A stretch of 64,000 bases of DNA from Hyperoodon ampullatus. Taxonomy: Eukaryota; Chordata; Mammalia; Artiodactyla; Ziphiidae. Positions within the stretch are counted from its first letter, which is position 1; every line of letters starts with the position of its first letter. Below the pieces are notes generated by a model. That model ran no database searches, was not told the origin of the DNA, and saw only the letters and a list, made by a program, of their open reading frames with translations. Made by a program: the position numbers and the translations under genes. This document shows, one piece after another, positions 21,147 to 34,189 of this stretch. The stretch covers positions 25,466,800 through 25,530,799 of the forward strand of contig OX457071.1 of assembly GCA_949752795.1 (NCBI GenBank), given 5' to 3'.

Positions 21147-23872
21147 AACACAGGGAATTTGTAATGAGGACCAAGTCCAAGGATATAAGAGAAGCCTATG
21201 TGTTGCAAAGGGGAGAATGAATCTAGAAATTGACTGTTTATTAAATATGAATTCTGCTAACTATTGTTTTGTGCATAGAAATAGACCAAGTATTACCTAA
21301 TTATAATAAAACTTGAATTCAGAAAGAAGGAAGGCAGTATCCTTTGAAAGATAAATATAAGTTGTGACTTGTTACATTTTATATAAGCTTTGCAGCAATA
21401 ATAAAATAATCATTGGGACAAATCCTTATCTTTAAAGATAAGGATGAAAGGTTTCAATACAGTATACTATATTTTCAAGTGTAAGGACAACAAGGAAGTT
21501 CTCTGTAGAAAATGCCCATCTCTTTGAAGCACTTTCTTTCATTTTTCCACCTCTGCCTTATATTGGGCTCTTCCCTCTGCAGTGCCTGAAAAGGTATGTG
21601 GTACTTTGCTTTCCAACACATTCTCTTGATGTACCTAATAACTTTTGCCCAGGGTTATAGACAGATCATAGCTGATTTGACTATGCAGTATATTTGTTTT
21701 ATAGGTCACTGTCATTGTTTTATAGGTCATTGTATCCATTCTATATCCTCTTCCGTCCATAGAGCGTGTGCACGCGCACGCACACACATACACACACACA
21801 CACACACAAAGAAAAAAAAACCCTAACAGATCAACCGCAGACTGATCCCATAGGAGGAAGCCAACCCTTTGATTTTTATCTTAGGTAAGCTCCAGTACAA
21901 ACAAAGTTCAGCTGTTCACACTCAATTTCAATTTCAGCCATCTTATCTCAAACCCCAAATTTATGGATATTACCAGGTAACATAAAAAAACTATACCTCA
22001 TTTTTCTAAAATTCTTTAACAGACATCTATAGTATAGATGCATCTATTCCAAACTATATTTTAACCATCTGTTTTCATTCAGTGAGTCTTGCTGTTGGCA
22101 TGCATTGAAACCTTTGTTCCCAAAGTGATGCCACTTTTTTCTTTTCCTTCTTCAAACTGCGTCAGTGCAGTAAAGGGAAATAGGACATTTTCTTCACACA
22201 ATAGAAAGAGCCCAACTAAATAATGAACATCAAAAAATATCCCCTTTGGAAATCATTAAATCAAATAAAGTTGTTTTTGCTGAGTGGTCAAAGGTCTGTA
22301 TTTGAAGCAGATAGTCTTTTACTCTACATGATAGTTTAGGATGGTTATAGAGGTCTAGTGGGTAGAGTAGCATCATTTTAAGTTGTCTTAAGAATGAGGA
22401 AACCCAAAGGCTGGGTCCAGTTGACTGAATGTGGCTGATGCAATCCAATGACTTCCCAGTGGATTGAGCCACAAGTTATATAAACTATGAAGATGAATGA
22501 TGTGATCAGATTAGTCATGCCAAAGTATAGTTTAAGAATCACCAATAGACATCCAGCTTAAGTCCATGTCGCCTCAGGTCTCTCAGAACCTAATTGATTC
22601 TTGAAATCATTGCTGAATTATAGGTGTCCCTCATCCAGGAAAACAAACTAACAAAATCCAAAACTCTCAAAAAAAGTTACTACAAAATAATCCAAACTGC
22701 TATAAGATTTTCCCTGTAAGTTAGGCTTAAAGTTTAAGTGCTTTACACAGTAAGCATTGTGTGATTTGCAAAAACGTGTATTGTATTCAATATTTCTGTG
22801 TCACATTCATTGTATAAAACAGATGGCACATGAATTAAAATCTCAACTTTTATGGAATATGAAGCACAGAGGAACTGATTGGAAAATAATCTAGGTTCAA
22901 AAACCCATTTTACAAAAAACAATGAAGAGCAAAGGATAACCAGTCTGACCACAGCAGTCACGAATCCTAGAGATTGAATCCAACCATCAGCACGTCTTAG
23001 ACTTCTAAAATATTGAATGTTTTAGCCACTACACTCTTTTTTAATCTACATACTGTTGACTGTAGTGTATGAATCATTCAACAGTCACAATTCAAGTTTG
23101 ACCTTTAACTTTCTTATCTAGAGACAATTTCATTTTCAAGTGTCCAAGAATATTTAAACTATTTAAAGTATTTCAAGAGAACTTTTGGCCCAAGTCACCC
23201 AAGCTCAATAGCTAACAGTTGCTGCCACCTATAGGCCCAATCTCAAGAGAAGGAGCTGGGACAAGAACAGAGGCTTGTAAGTTTCAAAGGCACAGTTCAA
23301 CAAAGCAAGTTTTTAGGTCTTTTGGGTTTTGGGTTTTCTTCATAGAAAAACACAGCTGGTACCAGAGACTGTTGATGCAGTTCCCTGAAAAATCGTATTA
23401 GATATGACAAATTTCATTGGTTTCATCAACCACAATCTCCTTAAACCACCTCATGAGGGGCAAGAACTTTAAAGCAGCAGCCTCTCCACTCACAAAACAA
23501 GCAAATGAAACAAAATAAATCAAGTTAGCAAGGTCTTCAGTCACATCTAATTGTGATTGCCATGGCTATACAATCATGTGAAAATAAGTGACAAGGAGGT
23601 ATTTTCTCTTGTGTCCATTAGCATGTATCACATGTGAGAATTGAATTTTTGGGGATAGACCCTCTCCCTTTTGGAGATTTTGTGAAACTTTCCCTGTGAT
23701 AAATATATAGATAACATAATATAAGTCCATCCTAAGGCTGAAAGAAAAGAAAAAGTTGTATACATAAAACAACTTGAACTTAAATCTCAGCTTCAGGATT
23801 TTTTTATCAGTGGAGATAATAATGACTACCTTCAAATGTCATTTGAAAGATTAGAGACATTTTATTTTTATA
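21147..23872. other. AT-rich non-coding stretch
   Basis: Apart from the CA/CG tract at 21764-21808 I recognise no repeat here. There is no exon-like frame. Confidence 0.4.
21764..21808. repeat. (CA)n with CG interruptions
   Basis: It alternates gcgtgtgcacgcgcacgc and then cacaca repeats, followed by an A run. It is a strict purine-pyrimidine alternation of about 45 bases and so also Z-DNA prone. Confidence 0.9.
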
Positions 23873-23970
23873 GATTATATATACATATACATAAGCATAT
23901 AAACATTTATATTTATTCATCGAATATATATACACACATATGTATATATATGTATATATATATATATATT
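23873..23970. repeat. AT-rich (TA)n/(CATA)n microsatellite
   Basis: Tatacata and tgtatata motifs end in a pure TA run at about 23951-23968. Confidence 0.85.
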
Positions 23971-24019
23971 CCCAATGAGTAGCACACGACAGTTTATAAA
24001 AATGTTACCCCAGTCACAC

Positions 24020-24110
24020 CCACTAATTTTATGATGTTCTGTAAGTCATTTCATAATTGGACTTTTGCTTCTTTATTTGTAAAGTGAGGAGCTTAGACTA
24101 ATTCCTAGAT
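24020..24110 (+). mobile_element. MIR-like fragment
   Basis: The text 'gtaagtcatttcataattgg' then 'ctttatttgtaaagtgagga' matches the central and 3' part of MIR. It is short. Confidence 0.4.
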
Positions 24111-24345
24111 AGATTCCTCCTGGGCTGAGTATTCTAGCATAAGGCATTTGAGTTTGGCATCCTCTCTACCCATACCATTTGGACCTGTTTCTGTCTTTGG
24201 GCTGCCCTTATGTTGGATAAGTGGTTGAGGATCAATGCCCTCTAGTCATGTGTTTCCTCTGTATTCTGTACTCGGAGACCAGAAGAGGAGGAAAGTCTTC
24301 TTGGCTGATGTCCATTTCACTATTCCTAAATACAACTGGCCCCCC

Positions 24346-24783
24346 TGTTATGAGCTGAATTGGGTTCCCCCAAAATTGATGGGTTGAAACCCTAACTTCC
24401 AGTATCTCAAATGTGACTGTATTTGGAGACAGGGCTTTTAAAGAGATGATCAAGTTAAAATGAGGTCATCAGGGCGGGCCCTAATCCAATCTCACTGGTG
24501 TCCTTATAAGAAGAGGAAATTTGGACACACAAGATACACCACTTTGATACACCAGAGACACCAGGGTACATGCCCAAAAAGGAAAGACCGTGTGAGGACA
24601 CAGAGAGAAGGCATCAGGAAAAGACAACATCTACAAGCCAAAAAGAGAGGCCTCAAAAGACCCAATCCTGCCAACACTTTGATCTTGGAATTCCAGCCTC
24701 CAGAATACGAAAAGATAAATTTCTGTCGTTTAAGCCTCCCAGCCTGCCGTATTTTGTTATGGCAGCCCTGGCAAACTAATACA
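24346..24783 (+). mobile_element. MLT1-type LTR (ERVL-MaLR), solo
   Basis: It begins 'tgttatgagctgaattgggt', continues 'gtgactgtatttggagacag', 'gcgggccctaatccaatctc' and 'tccttataagaagaggaaat', and ends 'ggcagccctggcaaactaat' plus aca. The 5'-tg ... ca-3' ends are complete. An 'agataaatttctgtcg' segment supplies the usual poly(A) signal region. No internal retroviral sequence is beside it. I saw no clear 5-bp target duplication. The subfamily is uncertain. Confidence 0.8.
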
Positions 24784-24794
24784 CTTCTTGCCTT

Positions 24795-24950
24795 AACTCT
24801 GTGACTTTGATGAAGTTACGTATGTTCTCAGATTTCTTATACTTCAAATAGAGATACTTTCTTTGAAAGTTGTAAGATTAAAAATGCTGATGTATATAGA
24901 TAACCTACTATGTGCCTAACACAAAGCAGTTACTCAAACATTAATTCTTT
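24795..24950 (+). mobile_element. MIR SINE fragment
   Basis: 'ctctgtgactttgatgaagt', 'ctcagatttcttatacttca' and 'ctactatgtgcctaacacaa' follow the MIR order. Confidence 0.55.
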
Positions 24951-26374
24951 CCCTTCCTGAATCCTGCCTCTGCTGTCAAGTGAACTTGAATTTATGGAAT
25001 GTAATTTCACCTATTCTTTGTTCTTCCAGTAGTCACCTAGTCTATGTGTATGGAATTCAACGAAATATTTTAAAACAAATATTGATATATAACATCGTTT
25101 GTGAAACTATAAACATTAAATGTAATTAGTTATATTTAACAACATATTTTGTTGAAAAGAATAAATATATGTGAAATAAAAAACCTCCTAATCACTCCAG
25201 ATAGTTTAGGTACCATATCTGGGTGAGCTCTAGGCTTGCCTTACAAAGCTTCATGGATTTCACCATTTAGATAAACACTTCAAAGTCTAATTGTTCATTC
25301 AGATCTCACCTTAGGCATACATGTTTGCTGAGCTTCCAAAACCTAATATGATCAAGATCATCTTAATGTGTCTTTTTTCTCTTCCCACCTTCTAGCAAAG
25401 GTTCAAATAGAAATGTTGGCGCTTGCTTCTCTTACAGCCAACATCATCTCTCTACCTTCAGTTATATCCCAGTTTCTGCCTTCTTATGTCAGTGTAGGGT
25501 TAACTCAGTGTCTTCCTAATATATTTTTTAAAATTTACTTCTGCAGATTTTATGAACTAGTAAAGCTTAGGGCTAATAAAAACAAAATCAATTACTATAC
25601 TTATAAAACTATACAAATTCAAGGAGGTAAAACTTTCAATAAGAATACTTACCCTTCTTATTCTTTTGGCCCAATTCCATAGTCTTTTTATTTCTCCCTC
25701 CTCCCTTTTCCTCCAAATCCAAAACCCAAAGCAGACTCTTCCCAGAAGCCCATGAGAAAAGAAAAATAATGCAAACAAATGTAAGTTAAACTTTTTGCAA
25801 ACTTCGGAAAATTAACTGTTCTGGTTCATTTCAAATTTTTTGGCAAAGATCCAGGATCAAATAAGAACCAAGATCACATGTCCACCGTGAAGGGTGGAGA
25901 GTGCACACAGTATAAAAGAAAAAGAAGAGCTGAACAAGTATTAATCTAATTAAAGAGGGAGCCAGCTTTCATAATCAGGTAAAGTCAAGAATTTTCCTCA
26001 TATATGACTGAGAGAATTGTCTGCCATAACCCCACATTTAAGATTAAAAAGTAATATAGTGAAGTTCTCAAACTGACAGCTGCTTGAATAAATAGATGAC
26101 AAAACTTGAATAATCTTAACTTTAGCATAAATGGTAAATACAGGAAAAGAGAAAAATCATTTGAAATTAAATGTATCAATCTGGTTCTTTGGTTCCAAGT
26201 AGCCCCAAGTATGACTATTTATTTGAGAAATAGCAATAGAATAAAAGACACAATTCAAAAAATAGAAGAGAACATTTATTAAAATTCCAGTTAGCATCTT
26301 TGATGGACAGGGTTAATTAGCCAACTCAATCCCAATCACAGCTCCTCCTCTTTAAACACCTTCCAATGACTGGT
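24951..26374. other. Non-coding stretch without recognised elements
   Basis: AT-rich, with no repeat family named and no exon-like frame. Confidence 0.35.
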
Positions 26375-26785
26375 CCATGGTAGCCATGTGACCCAATTCT
26401 GGATAGTGATATTTAAACAGAAGTCACCAGGTAGGACTTTCAGGAAAGATTTTAAAAATATATAGTTATCTTTAGATATAGAAAAGATACAAATTCATTT
26501 CAGCCTTTTATCTTTTTTCTTTTGTCGAACCTGACAAGATGCCAAAAAGTGCAGCAGAGCTCTCTTACGACCATGAAGAGATAAGCACAAGGAAAGAGGT
26601 CCACATGCTAAAGATAGCCAGAGCCCCAAGATGGAGAAACCCTCTTTACTGGATCAACCCCAGGCTGCCTATCCCCATATTCCTGCTTCAAGAGATAAAT
26701 AAACCCTTTTGTTTATTAAGCTACCATCATTGGATTTTTTACTACTCATGGCCAAACACACTTGTAACTGATAAAATATCTTTAA
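26375..26785 (+). mobile_element. Ancient LTR-like repeat, family not named
   Basis: 'agccatgtgacccaattctg', 'gaccatgaagagataagcac', 'gagataaataaacccttttg' and 'taagctaccatcattggatt' recall an old mammalian repeat with a poly(A)-signal-like segment near its end. I cannot name it securely. The 87-residue open frame within it (26539-26802) has the character of a repeat-derived frame rather than a gene. Confidence 0.4.
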
Positions 26786-26938
26786 AGAGATTTATAAGGT
26801 AGTTCATTCATAAAAACAAGAACAGGTTCCTATGAAAAAGGAACAACCAGAGAACTTGAAAGAATTCTTGTGATTTCCACACAAGATTGTCAAATTTTAA
26901 AAAATAATAATAGAGGGGTTAAAGGATAGAGTAAAATT

Positions 26939-27056
26939 GGGAATTCCCTGCTGGTCCAGTAGTTAGGACTCAGCACTTTCACTATAGCGGCCTGGGTTCA
27001 ATCCCTGGTCGGGGAACTAAGATCCTGCAAGATGTGCAGTGTGGCCAATAAAAAAT
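26939..27056 (+). mobile_element. CHR-related SINE, short form (ttccctgctggtccag type)
   Basis: It begins 'gggaattccctgctggtcca', has 'ggttcaatccctggtcgggg' as B box, and ends 'gtgtggccaataaaaaa'. A perfect 17-bp target duplication, aaaggatagagtaaaat, lies at 26921-26937 and 27057-27073. It is inserted in an old L1-like region. Confidence 0.93.
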
Positions 27057-27073
27057 AAAGGATAGAGTAAAAT

Positions 27074-27545
27074 CAATTTCTATGACTGTATAACAAAAAG
27101 CAAAGATATAAAATTTAAGAGAAAAGTTCAAGGAAATGGCAGATAAATCCAGTAGGCATAAAATCTGGTCCAATAAGATCTCCAGAGCAAAAGAAGAGGA
27201 AACAAATGGGAGAATATAATCAAAGAATTTGAAAGAAATTTATTTTTCCTCTGAAGTTCAGTTCAAATTAAAAGGAATCACCAAATGTCAAACAAAATGA
27301 GTGGAAAAAATATCTATACCTTGGCATCTTATAGGGAGGCTTGAGGAGTCTAAGAATACTGATACATCTTATAAGCACCCAGGAAGAAAATATAAGGGTT
27401 TCATCTACAAAGAAATTGTCATCAGACTTTTCATCATCAACAGAAGAGGCTAGTAGAATATTTAGCAATGTATTTAAAGTTCTAAAGGCAAATGATATTC
27501 AATGTAATGTTGTACATTCAGGTGAACTATTATTTTAGTACGAGG
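27074..27545 (+). mobile_element. Old L1 or HAL1 ORF1-region fragment
   Basis: The segment 'tcatcagacttttcatcatc', 'aacagaagaggctagtagaa' and 'tatttaaagttctaaaggca' parallels a well-known part of old L1/HAL1 ORF1 regions. All reading frames are broken. The left limit is uncertain and may extend before the nested SINE at 26939. Confidence 0.45.
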
Positions 27546-28676
27546 ATGTAATAAGAATCTGACTCCATTCTTGACATTTTACCACTGACAGTTTTCAATC
27601 TCCACCCCTCTTGGTTCCTTCGTGCCCTACATCTAGGCAAACTTATAAGAAGGACCATGTACTTCCTCTCTTGGCACTGGCAGTGGTTCAAATGCTCACT
27701 CTAGCCTTATGGTACCTCTAGTCACAATTAAAGCCAAAGCCACCTGTCCCTCCTTTCAGTCAAGCCTCTTCTGACTGGCTTGGGTACCTGCCCTGCTATC
27801 TCCCAAGAAAGCCTCATTATGTAAGTGATCATTTTTCACACCACCCGGCTGAATGTATGATGGCATGTCTCAACATTTAGACCAATTTTGAGTGGGGGAT
27901 TGATCCTGCCCACCTGGAGGCAACCACAATATACAAGGACTGAAAAAGCTAACTTTCCATGTAACTTTCTGGAAAAAAAAATCTATTGAAGCTGTTCTCC
28001 AGAAAAGTGTAAAATGTTCCCAAGATGACATCTATCTTAAAGAAGAAATATGTTTCAAGACATAGAAGACTTAATTCAGCAGTGTGATAAAAATAAATCC
28101 TGGGATTTCTATGGCAACTCCAGAAACGAGTTAGACAAAATCAGAACAGGAAGTCAGAACTCCAAGTAGTCAGAATTTCTAGAATAACTTCAAGAAAAAT
28201 GACTGAGAAGTTTAAACTTCTTAGTGACATGAATTAAACATGTTTCTTATGTCAATAAGAATAAAGACAACTAAAAACTTCAGTGGGAAAAGAGCTCAAT
28301 AAAAAAGTTATAATTCAAACATGGAGCAAACTGAAATGAGAAATGATCTTGAGTAACTGACGATAGGAAATACAAACAGCAACATTTCAAAGAATCTCTC
28401 TGGCACTGATATTCATTTAGCAATGTAGAGTTATTATTTCTTTCTCTGTGTGTCAGATCTTACTATTTGGTTCTTCAGGTAAAAATATATACATGCTATA
28501 TTATGAATATTCTTCATTACTTTCCAACTTTAGGATCAACATATAGACAAAGCATAAAAGATATAGTTTCAGATTAGAATGTCATTGTTAAAAATCTTAA
28601 CAATGAAAAATAATATCTTAGCTTACAGACACCTGAAATAAAGATGGAGAGGGTAAGAGGAGACAGAGTAAGATAT
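27546..28676. other. Non-coding stretch without recognised elements
   Basis: The more GC-balanced part (27590-27930) could be a worn LTR but I cannot name it. Confidence 0.3.
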
Positions 28677-28686
28677 TGTGTGTGTG

Positions 28687-28730
<44 letters not shown>

Positions 28731-28766
28731 CATAGATACACATATGTGTATATATATATGCACACG
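28677..28766. repeat. Compound microsatellite (TG)n(TA)n(GA)n ... (TA)n
   Basis: A short tg run passes into a ta run (28687-28706) and a ga run (28706-28730), followed by a second tgtatata cluster. Confidence 0.95.
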
Positions 28767-30245
28767 TAAAAGATACATAAAAATATGTATATATAAAAGA
28801 TATTGTGTATATATACAAACAATATCTTCTTTATGTTATTTTTTAATAAATAGAAGTTCTTAATTATAATTATGTCCAATGTATCAATGTGTATTTACCT
28901 GGTGATGACATTCTGGGCCTGTAGTTTTCTTCTGGGTAAGTTTTAAATTATGAATTTGATTATATTAATAGATATAGATAGGACTATTCAGATTTTTCTG
29001 TTTCTTATTGTGTCAGTATTGGTAAACTTATTTTTTAGGAATTTGTTCCTGTCATGTAAGTTGTCAAAATTATTGTAATAAAGTAGTCTATAATATCTTT
29101 TTCTTACCTTGTACTAGTATATGATATATACTTTTTGTTTATAGAATATATATATTCTCTATCTTCTTGAATTTTTAAATGTATGTATATACATATATAT
29201 AGTAAAGGGATATATAAAGCACACTTGTGAAGCAGTAAGAAAATATTGACAAACCAATATTAAAAATGGGCAAAAGACAAATATTCTCAGTTTCTTTATC
29301 TATAACATGAAAATAATATCTACTCCACAGAGCTGAATTAGAAAATCTTTGTAGAATAAAACACATGAAATGAGGCAATTATAATTATTTTATTATTGTT
29401 ATTAGCTAATATTAAAAGAACCTAAGAAGTAAACAAAGTTGGATGATAGATACAAAGACATAAGGAAACATAGCCTATTTCAAATTTTCATCTTTCAACT
29501 AGATGTGTTGTCCCATAAGGAGAGTCAGAACGAGAAAAAGGAAAAGAGAAAAAAATTTATCAATGTGGACGGAAGATTTGCTACCAAATAAATTTAAGCC
29601 AGTGCAGGAAACAGTCTGAATTAATCAATTTTCTTTAATATCAACTCTTTACTCCATCAAGACTGTGTCACCATTTTCTAAAAGAAGAATGTCTTCTGAT
29701 CTCATAGAAAATATTTTATAGATCCAGAGCTAGAAAGATAGGAAACAAAACTTCTGATTTTTCAACTTCAGAAAAATCTCTTCATTATCAGTATGCATTT
29801 ATCAACTTTATCTGCTAAATGACATTGATAATAAACCAAAAATAATACCTAAGTTAAAAAACATATGTGTAAAATACCAATAAAATAATACCAGAATATA
29901 AAAATAGTATTCACTAAACATTTAGTAGCACTAGCTAAACCATATGGATTTGTTTTATATTGTTGCCAAAAAAAAAAATCATTTTGAGGTTTGTCACTAG
30001 TTTGGACTCTAAAGCTGACAACATTTTGTAAAGTAAATTTTGTATTTATGTAAAGTATTGGACATAATTATACATTACCTTAAAAATTCCTCAGAGTTCA
30101 TGAGTTTTTTTCAGCACCTATGCAGCTTAAATATATTATGGGATGTCATTAAAAGTGTGATGGATGGACATCTAAATGAGGTGCAGCCAGCTGCTGTGAG
30201 GCAGCCATTAACCTGGACTAGATCCCAGAGTGGCTCACCTATCTT
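28767..30245. other. AT-rich stretch with a MIR remnant
   Basis: A piece at 29285-29375 ('ctcagtttctttatctataa' then 'tctactccacagagctgaat') looks like plus-strand MIR. TA-rich tracts lie at about 29115-29210. Nothing else is recognised. Confidence 0.4.
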
Positions 30246-30553
30246 TTTTTTTTTAATTAATTACTTTATTTATTTATTTATTTACTTTTGGCTGCGTTGG
30301 GTCTTTGTTGCTGTGCATGGGCTTTCTCTAGCTGTGGCGAGCAGGGGCCACCCTTTGTTGCAGTGTGCGGGCTTCTCATTGCGGTGGCTTCTCTTTGTTG
30401 CGGAGCATGGGCTCTAGGCACACAGGCTTCAGTAGTTGTGGTGCACGGGCTTAGTTGCTCCGCGGCATGTGGGATCTTCCTGGACCAGGGCTCGAACCCA
30501 TGTCCCCTGCATTGGCGGCAGGTTCTTAACCACTGCACCACCAGGGAAGTCCC
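30246..30553 (-). mobile_element. CHR-type SINE, long form, minus strand
   Basis: On the plus strand it reads T-rich tail, 'ttggctgcgttgggtctttg', 'ttgctccgcggcatgtggga', 'ggctcgaacccatgtcccct' and 'caccaccagggaagtccc'. The target duplication is ggctcacctatctt (30232-30245) and ggctcacctacctt (30554-30567), with one mismatch. Short frames inside it are repeat-derived. Confidence 0.93.
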
Positions 30554-30849
30554 GGCTCACCTACCTTGATTTCAACAATTCTACATGGAAAATAATCCAA
30601 AGGGAAACTATTCTAATCTAAATGAATAATAAAGCTGCACCAAAAAAACAAACAAAAAAAGCATCAGAGGAAGGCATTATTTATATTTTAACATCTAATT
30701 TTTATCCTAGAATTTATCTATGAACCTTACTGTTCCTTAATGGACTCACAAAATGTGCACAGAAATGTATTTTTAATGGGGAGTGTTAACTGAGACCATA
30801 CTCCCAAATTTTTATTTTCTTGTAAAACTTTATTCTCTGGAATTACTAA

Positions 30850-30993
30850 GTTTTGTTTGTTTGTTTTTGTTGTTGTTTTTGTTTTCGCCATGCCACACAG
30901 CTTGAGGGATCTCAGATCCCCGACCAGGGATTTGAACCCAGGTGACAGCAGTGCAAGCCCAGAATCCTAACCATTAGGCCACCAGGAACTCCC
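30850..30993 (-). mobile_element. CHR-related SINE, short form, minus strand
   Basis: Reverse complement begins 'gggagttcctggtggcctaa' and contains 'gggttcaaatccctggtcgg'. On the plus strand the tail is a ttgtttgtt-rich tract. It is more diverged than neighbouring SINEs. Confidence 0.88.
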
Positions 30994-31940
30994 AATAAGT
31001 TATCATTTTAAAGGGCAATCAGGCTGTTTCTCTAGAGGTAGAGCCTTAAATTCTGCTTTGAAGGAAAGAACTTGGTTTTTTTTTTCCTGTTCTTTTTTCT
31101 AAGCATGGACATTTGGCATATTCAACATGAAAACCAGGATCTCTTCTGGAATTCTCTGTCTTGAAGTATGGAAGAGGTAGGCCATGAGGGGATTGTTTTC
31201 TTGTCGGTGGAGAGTGGCCTTAGTGGGCCATGATGCTTCCCAAAGTTCAGGTGAATGGATTCCGAGAGGGAAGCTGGATGGGCAAGGACATTGACAGGGT
31301 AGATGTCCTGGTAGATGGGGGTAGAGAAGCCTGTTCAGGGGAAACACTGACAGATGGAGAGTGGGCTGGGGTAGATAAGACTAACTTCAATTCAACATGT
31401 TTTACTAAGGGTCACACTTGTAGCCATTGCCTGAGGCTGCTTTCTGGATGTTTAGAGCTGAAGTTCAGAGTAGAAAAGGAAGGAAGGAGGCCAAAGGGGA
31501 GAAGATGACCATTATCTTCCAAAGTTCCATAAAGCTAGCTGCTGTGTAACCCTCAGTTTGAAGAAGAAATTAATGACTCCGATTAAAACTTGTTTTCCAG
31601 ATAAATCTCTGTTATAATGTTCAGTTAACTAACGTGGATAGCTATTTACTCCCTAAGTAAGGTATTACAGTTCACAACTTAAATAAGATAATAATAAGTA
31701 ACTTTTTAAGTGAATAAACTTAACGTTCTTTTATGGAGGCCAAAGTTTGCTAGGATGAACAAAACAAAAGCCCTTAATAATTAAAGAAAAACTCAAATTA
31801 ATGGATACAGTAAGGATCAATTTAGTTTAAAAACAACTTGTTACTTCACCTTCATTTTCTGAGAAACAGATAATATTTTGAATAGTAGGCCTAGTCTTCC
31901 TTCAAGGTAAGGAAAAATCATAACAACTAACATTTATACA
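30994..31940. other. Non-coding stretch without recognised elements
   Basis: 31090-31510 has balanced composition and a 92-codon plus-strand frame at 31230-31508, but I recognise no protein and see no splice-site support. Confidence 0.3.
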
Positions 31941-32053
31941 GGGACTTCCCTGGTGGTCCAGTGGTTAAGACTCCACACTTCCACTGCAGGGGCCACAGGT
32001 TCAATCTCTGGTCGGGGAACTGGGATCCTGCATGCCGTGCAGCATGGCCAAAA
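31941..32053 (+). mobile_element. CHR-related SINE, short form
   Basis: It begins 'gggacttccctggtggtcca', has 'aggttcaatctctggtcggg', and ends 'gcagcatggccaaaaaat' into a ta run. Confidence 0.92.
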
Positions 32054-32889
32054 AATATATATATATTAGTCTATCAATAAAAATGTATGATTCCAATTTA
32101 ATAAAATGCACAAAATTTTTTTTAAAAAAAATTTATACAACCTTGGAATATGAAGTTTAACTTCCAGTGAGAGTCCATGGATGGTATCTATGAACTTTGT
32201 GAAACTATGTGAAAATATTAGCCTTAACTGCATTTCAATGCATTTTTTCTGAGAGAATATTCACAGATTTTTATCAGATTCGGAGTCCAACATCCCCCAA
32301 AATGAATAAAATCCAGAAGCAGTCCCCAGAGGAGGCCACAGCCACCACATTGGAATAGATGGCACTGGAAGCCCTGATCTTGCCTAGGAGAGAACCAGTA
32401 TCCCCACTGGGGGTCTCACTCTTAAGCAGGAAGAGGCTCCACCCTGTCTTTCTCACGGCTGTCAGCCACAGGGAACAAACAGAGGATAAGACTGGCCTCT
32501 CCATTTCCTCCTCTCTTGCAAAGAACATTCGAGTCCAGGCCCTGGGTCTGCCTTCTCTAGGGTTGGAGAGATAGGAAAAGACCCCTCATGCCACTGGCCA
32601 GAGTCTGATTTGCAGAACCCAACTCTCCCTGCAGATGGGTCTCAAGGTTGAGTTTTGAGAGCCCATATTAGGTTCCCGCAATTGGCCTCAGGTCCATGCC
32701 ATATGCTTTAATGCAACTTTAGCTGGGAACCACAACTTTGAGAATAACTGGACCCCCATCAATACCATTGATCTCCCTCTTGGTCCTAGTATTTCTTCTT
32801 TACTAGTTAGAACCCAGAAGGGTGGATGAGGAAGTACCTAGGAATCCAGAACTCCAGTAGGAACCTCTAGAATAGACTTTGCAATTTAC
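32054..32889. other. Non-coding stretch
   Basis: Around 32640-32755 the text ending 'aactttgagaataactgg' hints at a hAT-Charlie-type remnant, too weak to call. I see nothing else. Confidence 0.3.
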
Positions 32890-33060
32890 AAAATATGTTT
32901 TTTTTCATTATCTCCTCTACTCTTTTTTACAACCCAAAAATTTAGGTGAAGTATTATCATTCTATATATATGAAAAATGTTCAGGTTTGGACAGCTGGTA
33001 AATTGTAAGGCTAGGGCTCAAATGCAGATCATTGACTCCAAGTGAATTGCTTTTTACATC
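32890..33060 (-). mobile_element. MIR SINE, minus strand
   Basis: 'attatctcctctactctttt', 'gacagctggtaaattgtaag' and 'gggctcaaatgcagatcatt' follow reverse-complement MIR order. Confidence 0.55.
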
Positions 33061-33821
33061 TCCTCATCCCAACAGATACAGAGCCAAGGTCGTTCCTCTG
33101 AGGATAGTGTGCGCCACTATGGTCCATTCAGATATCAGGATCTGAGGAGAACCTGACATCCACCCAGCAAAGTGTGTTGACTGGCCACCCTTTCCCCCTG
33201 ATATTTAGATAAACAGCATTGTCTTCCTTATATCATCCTCATCACTCCTGTTACCTTAACTGGTAGGCATTAAGCGGAGATTTAAATGACCAAAATATAT
33301 GGAAGTAGAGATTAGAGAGAAGGGGTGAATATAGTACTGATGCCTTCATTTCCACAGATAAGCACCAAAGAAACAAAATTAACTAATTCTTCTCTAACCA
33401 AATAACACTGAATTATCATTAATGTTTCTTCCTTGGTTATGAGAAGAAGGACATATGTTCTAAGGGCCTCCGAGGGTAACGGGAGATTAGGCCCCATTAT
33501 AAGGGAGCTACCCACCAATATTCTGTTACTCATACATTTGTCTAAATTCCCACTTAGTTCCTTTGATATTCAGCATCCTCATGGCTTTACCAGTCACCCC
33601 CACTCAGGCTACCTCATCCATCTCTTCTCTCCTACCATGAATCAGCTCAATCTCCTCTCCTTACCTCTGTTCTCCCTTGAGCTCTGAGTGAGCTGACCTT
33701 TCAGTTGGGTGCCCTTACAGGTTGCTTCTTGGAAGGATATTTCAGGGAGAGACAAGAGGAACCAGACCATTATCCAGACTAGAGGGATTAGTAAATCGGG
33801 ATGTAAAATAGGGAGCTAAGT
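33061..33821. other. Non-coding stretch without recognised elements
   Basis: No exon-like frame or named repeat is seen. Confidence 0.35.
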
Positions 33822-34065
33822 TTGTGATTAAGAATATAGGCTTTGGAGACAGATATATGGATGTCCAAATATTCAAATCCTACCCCTGTTACATATGCAC
33901 TTTGAGTATATCTCTTATTGATAAATTGGCCAAGCGTCAGTTTCCTCATTTGTCAACATGAGGATAATAACACCTGCTTCATCTAGTTACTGTGAGATTA
34001 AATAAAGATAATACGTGTAAAGTGACTCCACAATGTCTGTTACATAAAAGGTGTTTAATAAAGGA
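33822..34065 (+). mobile_element. MIR SINE, near full length
   Basis: 'gattaagaatataggctttg', 'agcgtcagtttcctcatttg', 'atgaggataataacacctgc' and 'ttacataaaaggtgtttaat' span the family from head to 3' end. Confidence 0.7.
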
Positions 34066-34189
34066 AAACATAACTTACTGTATTCTATGAAGATTTCCTC
34101 AGCCAGAACTGAACCTCCCTAAATCTTACAGCTTTTTTGCTCATGCTAAAAAATGCTATTTTATAGCCATTTGTCTCAGTTATCGGTGT

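Noticed and set aside
24460..24804. 114-codon frame rich in Lys and Arg
   Set aside because: It lies inside the MLT1-type LTR.
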